Source of the DNA: Didemnitutus sp041906465
GTDB lineage: Bacteria > Verrucomicrobiota > Verrucomicrobiia > Opitutales > Opitutaceae
Assembly (NCBI GenBank): GCA_041906465.1
Contig: JAYRJE010000007.1
Location: 124,001-188,000, forward strand
Direction of reading: 5' to 3'
Length of the DNA: 64,000 bases
This document shows positions 18,819-27,503 of this stretch, piece by piece. Both the position numbers and the translations under genes were made by a program. The notes beneath the pieces are model-generated. The model saw only the letters and a list, made by a program, of their open reading frames with translations. It had not been told where the DNA came from and ran no database searches. Positions within the stretch are counted from its first letter, which is position 1. Each line of letters starts with the position of its first letter.

Positions 18819-20144
18819 ATGAGACGGTTGCCCCACGCGTTTGTCTTGCTGCTCACCGCCGTGCTGCTGTGCGCGCAGATGGGATGTTCCCACCTCGAGC
18901 CAATGCCCGCGCCGATGGCACCACCGCCGCCACCGCCGCCACCTCCGCCACCGCCGCCACCACCGCCGCCTGATGCGTCGGAACAGGAGGCGGCAGATCG
19001 TGCGCAGGCCGAAGCTGAGATGCGCGCGCGCATGGAGGCGGAACGCGCACAACGGGGCGAGTCATCGACTCGTGCGGAAGCCGAGCGCGCGGCCCGGCGG
19101 GCGGCGCCGCGCCCGACCGCGGTCGATAACCCGAATATTGCGCGCAGCTTCGAGTTTGATCAGGTGCGGGTGTTTTTCGCGACCGATCGGAAGGAGTCGG
19201 CGACTGGGGAATTCGGTGGCGAGCGCGGCAGCGAGATCACTTACGGCAGCTTGTTCATCAGCATTCCGCGGACACACCAGGTCGGTGGCATCGAGCGCCC
19301 GTCGGTGTGGCGGCTCGAATTCACGGAGGACCCGCGCAAGCACATGATGATTGTGCGCCGGGCGACTTTCCCTCGCGACGATTTCATCGCCGATATCCGC
19401 GAGACGCTGGCGCGCGGCGGCAGCGAGGCATCGTTCGTCTTCGTGCACGGCTACAATGTCGCGTTCGACGACGCCGCGCGGCGCACGGCGCAGATCACCT
19501 ACGACCTCGATTTTCACGGCGCGCCGGTCTTCTACAGCTGGCCGTCGCAGGCGTCGCTCGAGGGCTACACGGTCGACGAGGCGAACGTGGAGTGGAGCAC
19601 GCTCAACCTGAAAAACTTCCTGCTCGATTACGCGCAGAACTCCGGGGCGAAGGACATCTACCTGATCGCACATTCGATGGGGAACCGCGCGCTCACTCGC
19701 GCGGTGGCGGCGCTCTTTACGGAGCACCCGGAACTGAAGGGGCGGTTCAAGGAAATCATTCTCACTGCGCCCGATGTCGACGCCGACGTCTTCAAACGCG
19801 AGATTGCTCCGAAACTCGCCGCTGGTTGCGACAAGATCACGCTCTACGTCTCCGATGGGGACAAGGCGTTGCTGGCCTCGAAGAAGGTCCACGGCTACCC
19901 GCGCCTCGGCGACGCCGCGACAGGGATCGCGGTCGTGCCCGGCGTGGAAACGGTGGACGCGTCCGGGCTGGACACGAGTTTCCTGGAGCATTCCTACTTC
20001 GCGGAGAGCGGCTCCGTGCTGAAGGACATCCGCCGCCTCGTGCTCGAAGGCCTGCGCGCCGCGCAGCGCGGGTTGACGGAGAAGCGAGCGGGCGCCGAGG
20101 AGCGTTATTGGAAATTCGAACTGCAGCCCGCAGCTCCGAAATGA
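18819..20144 (+). CDS. Exported DUF900-type alpha/beta hydrolase with polyproline stretch
   Basis: From ATG 18819 the protein has 441 aa; a GTG at 18789 would add 10 residues but spoils the leader. The leader RRLPHAFVLLLTAVLLCAQ reaches a Cys (MGC) that may be lipidated, although the lipobox is imperfect. Seventeen consecutive prolines follow, then an Ala/Glu/Arg-rich helix (EQEAADRAQAEAEMRARME). The catalytic domain (from about residue 115) is of the DUF900 esterase/lipase type. It has FVFVHGYNVAFDDAARR, the nucleophile elbow LIAHSMGNRAL and a C-terminal LEHSYF His. The substrate is unknown. The proline run should need elongation factor P for translation and could span the peptidoglycan. Confidence 0.87.
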   Translation: MRRLPHAFVLLLTAVLLCAQMGCSHLEPMPAPMAPPPPPPPPPPPPPPPPPDASEQEAADRAQAEAEMRARMEAERAQRGESSTRAEAERAARRAAPRPTAVDNPNIARSFEFDQVRVFFATDRKESATGEFGGERGSEITYGSLFISIPRTHQVGGIERPSVWRLEFTEDPRKHMMIVRRATFPRDDFIADIRETLARGGSEASFVFVHGYNVAFDDAARRTAQITYDLDFHGAPVFYSWPSQASLEGYTVDEANVEWSTLNLKNFLLDYAQNSGAKDIYLIAHSMGNRALTRAVAALFTEHPELKGRFKEIILTAPDVDADVFKREIAPKLAAGCDKITLYVSDGDKALLASKKVHGYPRLGDAATGIAVVPGVETVDASGLDTSFLEHSYFAESGSVLKDIRRLVLEGLRAAQRGLTEKRAGAEERYWKFELQPAAPK

Positions 20145-20213
20145 AACGACCGCCGCTCGGACGGACCGTGCGGGCTGACGTCGAGTAGTTCGCCGCGACT
20201 ACACGGCGCCGGT

Positions 20214-20720
20214 TTACGATTCGAAGGCGCGCCCGAGGAGCATCAGCAGCGCGAGAAACAAATTGTGCAAGGCGTGGAACGCCGCGGTCATCCAGAGCGC
20301 TTGTCTGCGCGATCGCTCTTCCCATTTCAGGTAGCAGACCGAAAAAAGCAGGAACGTCCAAGCGATGCCCAGCCCCCACAGGGGATGCGAAGTCGAGTGG
20401 AGCAATGCCCACACGATGACGGATAGGCCGACCAAGATTTCCCCCCGCTTAGTAAACCATCGCAGCACGCCGAAGATCAGCATCATCATCCCCGTTTCGA
20501 CCAACGGTGCGAGGACGCACAGCAGAAACAGGAGCAGCATCGGGCTGTATTTGCTGAAATCCGGACCGGGGTCCGACGAGAGAAGTCCGATGACTACGGC
20601 TACGGCGAGGCCGAGCGGAAGATCAAGCAGCAGTGCCTTGCCGAGATAGGCGAACTTGCTTTGGTCGGTGTCGAGAAGGCTGTGCCAAAGACCGACGGGC
20701 GAGAGTAGGGGACGCGACAT
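20214..20720 (-). CDS. CPBP-like intramembrane protease family protein (degenerate)
   Basis: 168 aa with about four hydrophobic segments. It resembles the CPBP (CAAX-protease/bacteriocin-processing) family. The first motif is reduced to APLVETGMMMLIFGVLR, with one Glu rather than the usual EE pair. The second is VWALLHSTSHPLWGLG and the third AFHALHNLFLAL, the last two carrying the expected His and Asn. The missing Glu means activity is uncertain. It stands alone on the minus strand between the hydrolase and ffh. Family confidence is moderate. Confidence 0.7.
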   Translation of the reverse strand: MSRPLLSPVGLWHSLLDTDQSKFAYLGKALLLDLPLGLAVAVVIGLLSSDPGPDFSKYSPMLLLFLLCVLAPLVETGMMMLIFGVLRWFTKRGEILVGLSVIVWALLHSTSHPLWGLGIAWTFLLFSVCYLKWEERSRRQALWMTAAFHALHNLFLALLMLLGRAFES

Positions 20721-20816
20721 GAGAAGGATAGTTGCGGCCCGCGGCGAAGACAGCCGAGCGAACTACGCGGGCGCAAGCCGGAAGTCCCAACCAACCTGAT
20801 CCGGACACAGCGCCCG

Positions 20817-22160
<1,344 letters not shown>

Positions 22161-22481
22161 CGGAAAAAGGAAAGGTTCGAGGGAAACCACTAAACGGCAC
22201 TAATAAAATACAAAAGTGGCGGAGAGATCGCCGCCCAGCGGAGTTGGCCCCAAAGGCATACGGATCACAAAGAGCGGATGCACTACGAGTTCGTGGGTGG
22301 TCGCCGCTGTCCCAGCGGCGATACGTTGCAGGCGTGGCGTGCGGTGCGTGTCGCCGGTGGGGACACCGGCGACCACCTCCAAGCCGCGCAGGCGAGGGCG
22401 TTGGCGTTACTTTTCGGTTCCTGTCATCAGTAAGAATTAGTGTGGATTAGTGGTTCGCGCCTCTGCCAGCCTCGCCGCCCC
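22161..22481. other. Gene-free stretch between ffh and the Lrp gene
   Basis: This 321-base divergent intergenic region holds the leaders of ffh and the Lrp gene. Next to ffh it is AT-rich for this genome (22195-22215, TTTTGTATTTTATTAG on the minus strand), which may contain the ffh promoter. The centre carries the paired palindromes annotated separately at 22297-22377. The stretch just before the Lrp gene has TAAGAATTAG, a possible -10 region. No credible coding frame is visible. Confidence 0.6.
22297..22377. repeat. Paired REP/BIME-like palindromes
   Basis: Hairpin one has a 9-bp stem TCGCCGCTG / CAGCGGCGA (22301-22309 and 22313-22321) with a TCC loop. Hairpin two has a 10-bp stem GTCGCCGGTG / CACCGGCGAC (22350-22359 and 22364-22373) with a GGGA loop. 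The outer ends GGTGGTCGCCG and CGGCGACCACC mirror one another, so the two units face each other. That is the layout of a bacterial interspersed mosaic element. Confidence 0.75.
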
Positions 22482-22967
22482 ATGAACCCTGTTCTCAAGC
22501 TGTTGCTCGACGGCGGCCAACTCTCCACTGCCCAAATGGCGCAGGTGGCGGGCGTGTCCGAATCCGAAGTCCATCAGCACCTGGAACAGTTGAAGAAAGA
22601 TAAAATCTTCCTCGGCTGGCGTCCGGTGCTCGATCTCTCGCGCGACGCCGCTGCAGCTACCGTGCGGGCCGTCATCGAGGTCCGCATCACTCCGGAACGG
22701 GGCGGCGGTTTCAACCGCCTGGCCGAGCGCATCAGCCGGTTCGACGAGGTCGAGTCGTGCTTCCTCATGTCGGGCGGCTACGACCTGCTCCTTTTCGTCA
22801 AGGGCACCACGCTTCAGCGCGTCGCGGCTTTTGTTTCTGAAAAGCTGTCGACGATCGAGGGAGTGCTCTCGACCTCCACGCATTTCCAACTCCGCTGCTA
22901 CAAGGACCAGGGCTTTATCCTCGATCAAGCCGAGTCCTCGGGCGAGCGGTTGAACGTCGCGCCGTAA
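22482..22967 (+). CDS. Lrp/AsnC-family transcriptional regulator
   Basis: 161 aa from ATG 22482 (MNPVLKLLLDGGQLSTAQMA). An N-terminal winged helix (about residues 5-55, AQVAGVSESEVHQHLEQLKK) is followed by an Lrp/AsnC ligand-binding (RAM) domain with VRAVIEVRITPERGGGF and VESCFLMSGGYDLLLFVKG. Such proteins sense amino acids and act as octamers or dimers of dimers. The aminotransferase gene starts 16 bases downstream, so the pair is almost certainly an operon. The natural guess is that it controls its neighbour in response to an amino acid or keto acid; the ligand is unknown. Confidence 0.92.
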   Translation: MNPVLKLLLDGGQLSTAQMAQVAGVSESEVHQHLEQLKKDKIFLGWRPVLDLSRDAAAATVRAVIEVRITPERGGGFNRLAERISRFDEVESCFLMSGGYDLLLFVKGTTLQRVAAFVSEKLSTIEGVLSTSTHFQLRCYKDQGFILDQAESSGERLNVAP

Positions 22968-22983
22968 CCGGGAGGACAACTCA

Positions 22984-24168
22984 ATGAGCTCCGACCCGAA
23001 ACGCTGGGTGGCGGGCCATGTGGCCGCGTTGCCCAAAAGCGGTATCCGCGATTTCTTCGAACTCGTCGCCAAGATGAAAGGCGAGGGTGGCGTCATTTCC
23101 CTCGGTGTGGGCGAGCCTGACTTCGTCACGCCGTGGCACATCCGCGAGGCCGCGATTTACGCGATCGAGAAGGGCAAAACATACTACACGTCGAATCTCG
23201 GCATGCCCGAGCTGCGCCGGGCGATCGCCGACTACGTCGCGCAGCACTTCCAAGTCAGCTACCGTCCCGAGGACCAAATCCTCGTCGCGGTTGGCGTGTC
23301 CGAGGCGCTCGACCTCGCTTGCCGCGCGTTCCTGAATCCCGGCGACAAGGTGCTGTTCCACCAGCCGTGCTACGTGTCGTATTCGCCGAGCATCGCGCTG
23401 ACGCATGCCATTCCGGTCGCCGTGCCGACGTATGCGAAGGACAATTTCGCGCTGACCGCCGAGTCGCTCCGCGCCGCGTGGCAGCCCGGTTGCCGCATGC
23501 TGATGCTCAACCTGCCGTGCAATCCCACGGGCGGCACGTGCACGCGCGAGCAGTTGACCGAGATCGCGGAGTTCTGCCGTGAGAAGGACCTGCTCGTGCT
23601 CTCCGACGAGATCTACTCGGAGCTCACGTTCGACGGCACGCACACCAGCATCGCGAGCCTGCCGGGCATGGCGGAGCGCACGATCTTTCTACACGGTTTC
23701 TCGAAAGCTTTCGCGATGACCGGCTGGCGCATCGGCTACGCCTGCGGCCCGGCGGTGCTCATCGACGCGATGATGAAGGTGCACCAATACTCGATGCTCT
23801 GCGCCTCGATCATCGCTCAGGAAGCCGCGCTCGAGGCGCTGCGCAACGGCTGGGATTCCGTCGTGAAGATGCGCGATCAATACCACCGGCGCCGCGATCT
23901 CGTCGTCCGCCGCTTCAACGAGATCGGCCTCAAGTGCCACTCGCCGCGCGGCTCGTTCTACGCGTTCCCCGACGTGAAGAGCACGGGCATGAGCGAAAAG
24001 GACTTCGCGGTCGGCCTGCTCAAGGAGCACAAGGTCGCCGTCGTCCCGGGCACGGCCTTCGGCGACAACGGCCTCGGCCACGTTCGCGCCTGCTTTGCCA
24101 CGAGCTACGAGCAGCTCATCGACGCGTGCGATCGGATGGAGAAGTTCGTCAGCGCCAGCCGGCGCTGA
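22984..24168 (+). CDS. Class I/II PLP-dependent aminotransferase
   Basis: 394 aa from ATG 22984, preceded by a good Shine-Dalgarno (GGGAGGACAACTCA). Fold type I markers are MLNLPCNPTGGTC, LVLSDEIYSEL and HGFSKAFAMTGWRIGY, with Lys241 as the PLP Schiff-base lysine. The C-terminus carries a substrate Arg (HVRACFATSYEQL). The family transfers amino groups between amino acids and 2-oxo acids in the cytoplasm. It belongs to the aspartate/alanine/aromatic group, but exact substrates cannot be read from sequence. The Lrp gene immediately upstream is its probable regulator. A second, more AspC-like aminotransferase lies at 32143. Confidence 0.93.
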   Translation: MSSDPKRWVAGHVAALPKSGIRDFFELVAKMKGEGGVISLGVGEPDFVTPWHIREAAIYAIEKGKTYYTSNLGMPELRRAIADYVAQHFQVSYRPEDQILVAVGVSEALDLACRAFLNPGDKVLFHQPCYVSYSPSIALTHAIPVAVPTYAKDNFALTAESLRAAWQPGCRMLMLNLPCNPTGGTCTREQLTEIAEFCREKDLLVLSDEIYSELTFDGTHTSIASLPGMAERTIFLHGFSKAFAMTGWRIGYACGPAVLIDAMMKVHQYSMLCASIIAQEAALEALRNGWDSVVKMRDQYHRRRDLVVRRFNEIGLKCHSPRGSFYAFPDVKSTGMSEKDFAVGLLKEHKVAVVPGTAFGDNGLGHVRACFATSYEQLIDACDRMEKFVSASRR

Positions 24169-24169
24169 C

Positions 24170-24258
24170 AGTAGCGAGTAGTGAGTAGCGGGTAGTGAGC
24201 ATTGGGCTCGCGGATCTGCAATTTCTACTCGCTACCCGCTACCCGCTACTCACTACTT
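24170..24258. repeat. Large inverted repeat of TAGYGRG units before der
   Basis: Two perfect 19-nt arms, AGTAGTGAGTAGCGGGTAG at 24177-24195 and its reverse complement at 24239-24257, enclose a 43-nt loop. Both arms are built from degenerate 7-nt units (TAGCGAG, TAGTGAG, TAGCGGG) and extend further with mismatches. The structure fills the gap from the aminotransferase stop to 7 bases before the der start. It could end upstream transcription, affect der translation, or be a repeat element. Confidence 0.75.
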
Positions 24259-24264
24259 GCCAGG

Positions 24265-25749
24265 ATGAGCCGCACCGTCGCCATCGTTGGCCGCCCGAAT
24301 GTGGGCAAAAGCCGCCTGTTTAACCGACTGGCGAAGCGCCGCGTTTCCATCGTTCACGACCAGCCCGGCGTCACGCGCGACATCGTTTCCGTCGAGGTGA
24401 AGGACGGGGGCTACACGCTGCTCGATACCGGCGGCCTCGGCCTGCAGGACGCCAACACCCCGTCGAAGCTCATCAAGGCCTCCGAGGCCCAGGTGGAGTT
24501 CGCGATCCGCGCCGCGTCGGTGATTTGCTTTGTCGTCGATGCCAAGGAAGGTCTGACCTCGCTCGACGAGCGCGTCGGGCAGATGCTGCGCAAGGCCAAG
24601 AAGCAGGTCATCCTCGTCGCCAACAAAGCCGACCACGGCGAAGAAAAGGTCGGCGAAGTCGGCGAACTCTTTCGTCTCGGCTTCGGCGAGCCGATCTTCG
24701 TCTCGGCCGAACACGGCAACGGCGAGGCGATCCTCCGCGAAAAGATTCTCGAGAAACTCCCCGCCGCCGAACCGGAGCCGGAAGATCACGACAAAAAGCG
24801 CCTGACGATCTGCTTCGTGGGTCGCCCGAACGTCGGCAAGTCCTCGCTCTCGAACCGCCTGCTCAAGAGCGAGCGGCTCATCGTCTCCGACGTGCCAGGC
24901 ACCACGCGCGACTCCGTTGAACATGCTTTCGACTACAAGTCGCGCGACGGAAAAGTCTGGCCGTTCCGGCTCATCGACACCGCCGGCATCCGGCCGGCGA
25001 CGAAACTGTCCTCCTCGGTCGAGTATTTTTCCCGTGTGCGCTCGATCGACGCGATCCATCAAGCCGATGTCGTGTTCATGGTGCTCGACGCGATGGACGG
25101 CGTCACGCAGCAGGACAAGGCGATCGCCGGCGAGATCGTCAGCGCCGGCCGTCCGATCGTCGTTATCGTCAACAAGTGGGACCTCGTTTACGCCGCCTTC
25201 CGCCGCGGCGACCTCAAGCAATACGACAACGAGCGCGACTTCCGCGAAAAGTTCGAGAAGGCGCTCTACGACCGCCTGTTCTTCACGCCCGGTGCGCCGG
25301 TGATGTTCGTCTCGGCGCTGACCGGCCACGACATCGAGCGCATGTTGAAATCCGCGCGCGCGCTCGACGAACGCCTCGGCCGCAAGATCCCCACCGCCAA
25401 GCTCAACGCTGCGATCATCGCGCTCACCGATCGCATGCCGCCGCCGGCGATCGGCGGTCAACGCTTCCGCGCCTACTATGCGACGCAGACGGGCAATCGT
25501 CCGTTTCGCATCAAGATTTTCTGCAATCGCGAGGGCAACCTCACGGAGCAATACCGCCGCTATCTCGAGAGCGGCCTCGTCGAGGAATTCAACCTCGATG
25601 GCTGTCCGATTCACTTCGATCTCGTCGGCAAGAAGAAGGTTTCGATCGACGAGCGTCTCGCGCGCCGCGGCCAGAAGCGGAACCAGGCGGCTGGCGATGA
25701 GGACGTTGACACCGATTTCGCCGGCGAGCCGGTGGTGCTGGATGACTGA
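24265..25749 (+). CDS. der: Ribosome-assembly GTPase Der (EngA)
   Basis: 494 aa from ATG 24265. Two tandem G domains are present. The first has VGRPNVGKSRLFNRLAKR, DTGGLGLQ and NKAD; the second has VGRPNVGKSSLSNRLLKS, DTAGIRPATK and NKWD. A C-terminal KH-like domain follows (RPFRIKIFCNREGN). Der acts in the cytoplasm on late 50S subunit assembly and is essential in most bacteria. The open frame extends upstream into the inverted repeat, but the family N-terminus MSRTVAIVGRPNVGKS fixes the start. The Lys/Arg-rich tail is followed by an acidic end, within normal variation. Confidence 0.97.
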   Translation: MSRTVAIVGRPNVGKSRLFNRLAKRRVSIVHDQPGVTRDIVSVEVKDGGYTLLDTGGLGLQDANTPSKLIKASEAQVEFAIRAASVICFVVDAKEGLTSLDERVGQMLRKAKKQVILVANKADHGEEKVGEVGELFRLGFGEPIFVSAEHGNGEAILREKILEKLPAAEPEPEDHDKKRLTICFVGRPNVGKSSLSNRLLKSERLIVSDVPGTTRDSVEHAFDYKSRDGKVWPFRLIDTAGIRPATKLSSSVEYFSRVRSIDAIHQADVVFMVLDAMDGVTQQDKAIAGEIVSAGRPIVVIVNKWDLVYAAFRRGDLKQYDNERDFREKFEKALYDRLFFTPGAPVMFVSALTGHDIERMLKSARALDERLGRKIPTAKLNAAIIALTDRMPPPAIGGQRFRAYYATQTGNRPFRIKIFCNREGNLTEQYRRYLESGLVEEFNLDGCPIHFDLVGKKKVSIDERLARRGQKRNQAAGDEDVDTDFAGEPVVLDD

Positions 25750-25787
25750 CGAGACCAATGCCCGTGTTCGTTTCACGAGTCAGCCCC

Positions 25788-25868
25788 TGTAGGAGCCTGC
25801 TGGCAGGCGATTCGAAGCCCGGGGGGCGAACGATGCGGTGGGGCGCCTGCGAGCAGGCTCCGACACAG
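25788..25868. repeat. BIME-like paired repeat between der and fmt
   Basis: TGTAGGAGCCTGC (25788-25800) with an internal GCCTGCTGGCAGGC stem faces GCGCCTGCGAGCAGGCTCCGACA (about 25844-25866), separated by about 35 bases. The ends are mirror images (TGTAGGAGCC and GGCTCCgACA). This is the arrangement of two opposed REP units. It fills most of the 151-base gap. Confidence 0.8.
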
Positions 25869-25900
25869 ATGAGACGTTCGATTCCCGCCGATCTTGTCGT

Positions 25901-26896
25901 ATGCTGAAGATCGTGTTCATGGGCTCGGACGCGATCGCGCTGCCGATGCTGAACTGGCTTGCGGGCGAGGAGAGTGGCGCCGAGGTCGTCGCCGTGTTCA
26001 CGCAGCCCGATCGTCCGGTGGGCCGCGGGCAGAAGGTGCAGCCGAATGCGATCAAGCTCTGGGCGCAGGAGCGGTGCACTCCCGTTCATCAACCCGAAAA
26101 GCTCCGGGAACCGGAGCTCGCCACCCTCAGCGGTTACGGTGCCGATCTCGCGCTCGTGATGGCCTACGGCCACATCCTGCGCGACGCGTTCATCAGCGCG
26201 CCGCGCCTCGGAACGCTAAATCTCCACACCTCGCTGCTTCCGAAGTATCGCGGCGCGTCGCCGATCCAGACGGCGGTCGCTTCGGGCGAGCGCACGACTG
26301 GCGTCACGCTCATGCGCATCGTGGCCGCGCTCGATGCGGGCCCGATCGCGGATAGCGAGCGCGTGATGATCGAACCGCGTGACACGGCGCTCTCCGTCGA
26401 AGCGAAACTTTCCCTGGCCTGCGTTCCGCTCGTGGCGCGCGCGCTGCCGAAACTGGCCGCCGGCATCCAGACCTTTGTTGAACAGGAGCACGCGTCGGCG
26501 ACCTTCTGCCGCAAGCTCGGCAAGGCCGACGGCGTCCTCGATTTCGCCCGGCCGGCCGCCGAACTCGCCGCACGCATCAACGGCCTGTTCCCGTGGCCGG
26601 CGACGACCGTCGAGATCGCCGGTGAGCCGATCAAATTCGGCCTCGCGGAGGTTTGTAACGTATTACGTTACAAACCCGCCGAGCCCGGCGTGGTGCAGGA
26701 GGCCGGAAACCGGGGTTTGGATGTGTCGACGGGGGATGGTGTCCTGCGCGTTTTGCGGTTGCAGCGGCCGGGGGGCAGGATGTTGGAGGCTTCGGAGTTT
26801 TTGCGGGGATTCCCCATCGCGGCCGGCACCAGGTTGCCCGCGCAGCCGATGCCGCCGCTGGTGGCGCCGCAACCGTTTCCCCGTCCCGCGCGTTGA
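25901..26896 (+). CDS. fmt: Methionyl-tRNA formyltransferase
   Basis: 331 aa from ATG 25901, close to the usual length. The formyltransferase domain has FMGSDAIALPMLNWL and the catalytic Asn-His-Asp set in LNLHTSLLPKYRGASPIQ and ALDAGPI; the C-terminal OB-like domain includes LDFARPAAELAARINGLFPWP. It formylates initiator Met-tRNA with 10-formyltetrahydrofolate. A perfect AT-rich palindrome (26651-26675) is embedded in the C-terminal domain and encodes EVCNVLRYKP. Usually def lies beside fmt, but it is not here. The Pro-rich tail is longer than typical. Confidence 0.96.
   Translation: MLKIVFMGSDAIALPMLNWLAGEESGAEVVAVFTQPDRPVGRGQKVQPNAIKLWAQERCTPVHQPEKLREPELATLSGYGADLALVMAYGHILRDAFISAPRLGTLNLHTSLLPKYRGASPIQTAVASGERTTGVTLMRIVAALDAGPIADSERVMIEPRDTALSVEAKLSLACVPLVARALPKLAAGIQTFVEQEHASATFCRKLGKADGVLDFARPAAELAARINGLFPWPATTVEIAGEPIKFGLAEVCNVLRYKPAEPGVVQEAGNRGLDVSTGDGVLRVLRLQRPGGRMLEASEFLRGFPIAAGTRLPAQPMPPLVAPQPFPRPAR
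26651..26675. repeat. AT-rich perfect palindrome inside fmt
   Basis: GTTTGTAACG / CGTTACAAAC form a perfect 10-bp stem with a TATTA loop. The stem is about 60% A/T in a coding region that is mostly G/C at third positions, and it reads through in frame. It looks unlike the GC-rich palindromes of the window. Confidence 0.75.
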
Positions 26897-26941
26897 CGGG
26901 TCTTCGCTTGTTTTCGACCGGCTTTTTTTCAAGCTGCCGAC

Positions 26942-27502
26942 ATGAGATCGTGGTTTCTTCTCGGGAGTCTCGTGGCGGTCACCGCTTTTGCACAGTCGGG
27001 CAACTCGGCCTTCGAACTGGCTGGGCTGCGCGAGGACATTCGTGAACTCAGGCAGCGGGTGGGGGAACTCTCGCTCACGGTGGAGCAGCTGGCGCGGGAA
27101 AACTCCGCTCTGCAGAGCAAGGCCAACCAGAGCTACGTCACGATCGAACAGCTCAACCGCACTATCGCCGAGTTGAACCGGTCCATGCAGGCCGAGCTCT
27201 CTGAGCAAAAGCGCGAAATCCTTACCCAAGTGGCCGCACAGTTGGAGAAAATGGGCAAACAAACCAACGCGGCGCTCGACGCGCTGGCGAAAAACCAAGC
27301 CGCCCGGCCCGCCGTGCAGACCAGTTTCTCGGAGGATTTCCCCAAGCAGGGCATCAACTACACCGTGCAGACCGGCGACACGCTTTCCGCTATCGCCCAG
27401 AAAAACGGCGCAAGGATGCAGGACATCATCAACGCAAACAAACTTTCGGACCCGACGAAAATTCGCGTCGGGCAAACGCTCTTCATTCCCCTCGCCAAAT
27501 AA
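26942..27502 (+). CDS. Secreted coiled-coil LysM protein
   Basis: 186 aa from ATG 26942 with a leader MRSWFLLGSLVAVTAFAQ, probably cleaved after AFA. A long coiled coil follows (about residues 25-110, LREDIRELRQRVGELSLTVE), then a C-terminal LysM domain (about 136-184) with YTVQTGDTLSAIAQKNGA and IRVGQTLFIPL. LysM binds peptidoglycan N-acetylglucosamine, so a periplasmic wall-anchored scaffold is inferred. It ends 1 base before parB, so the two are very probably co-transcribed. Confidence 0.9.
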   Translation: MRSWFLLGSLVAVTAFAQSGNSAFELAGLREDIRELRQRVGELSLTVEQLARENSALQSKANQSYVTIEQLNRTIAELNRSMQAELSEQKREILTQVAAQLEKMGKQTNAALDALAKNQAARPAVQTSFSEDFPKQGINYTVQTGDTLSAIAQKNGARMQDIINANKLSDPTKIRVGQTLFIPLAK

Positions 27503-27503
27503 C

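Noticed and set aside
18338..19033. A minus-strand frame with a polyglycine run.
   Set aside because: The polyglycine is the complement of the polyproline codons of the exported hydrolase.
24170..24258. A possible small CRISPR array (repeated 7-mers before der).
   Set aside because: The units are 7 nt without spacers and the two halves are inverted relative to one another; there are no cas genes.
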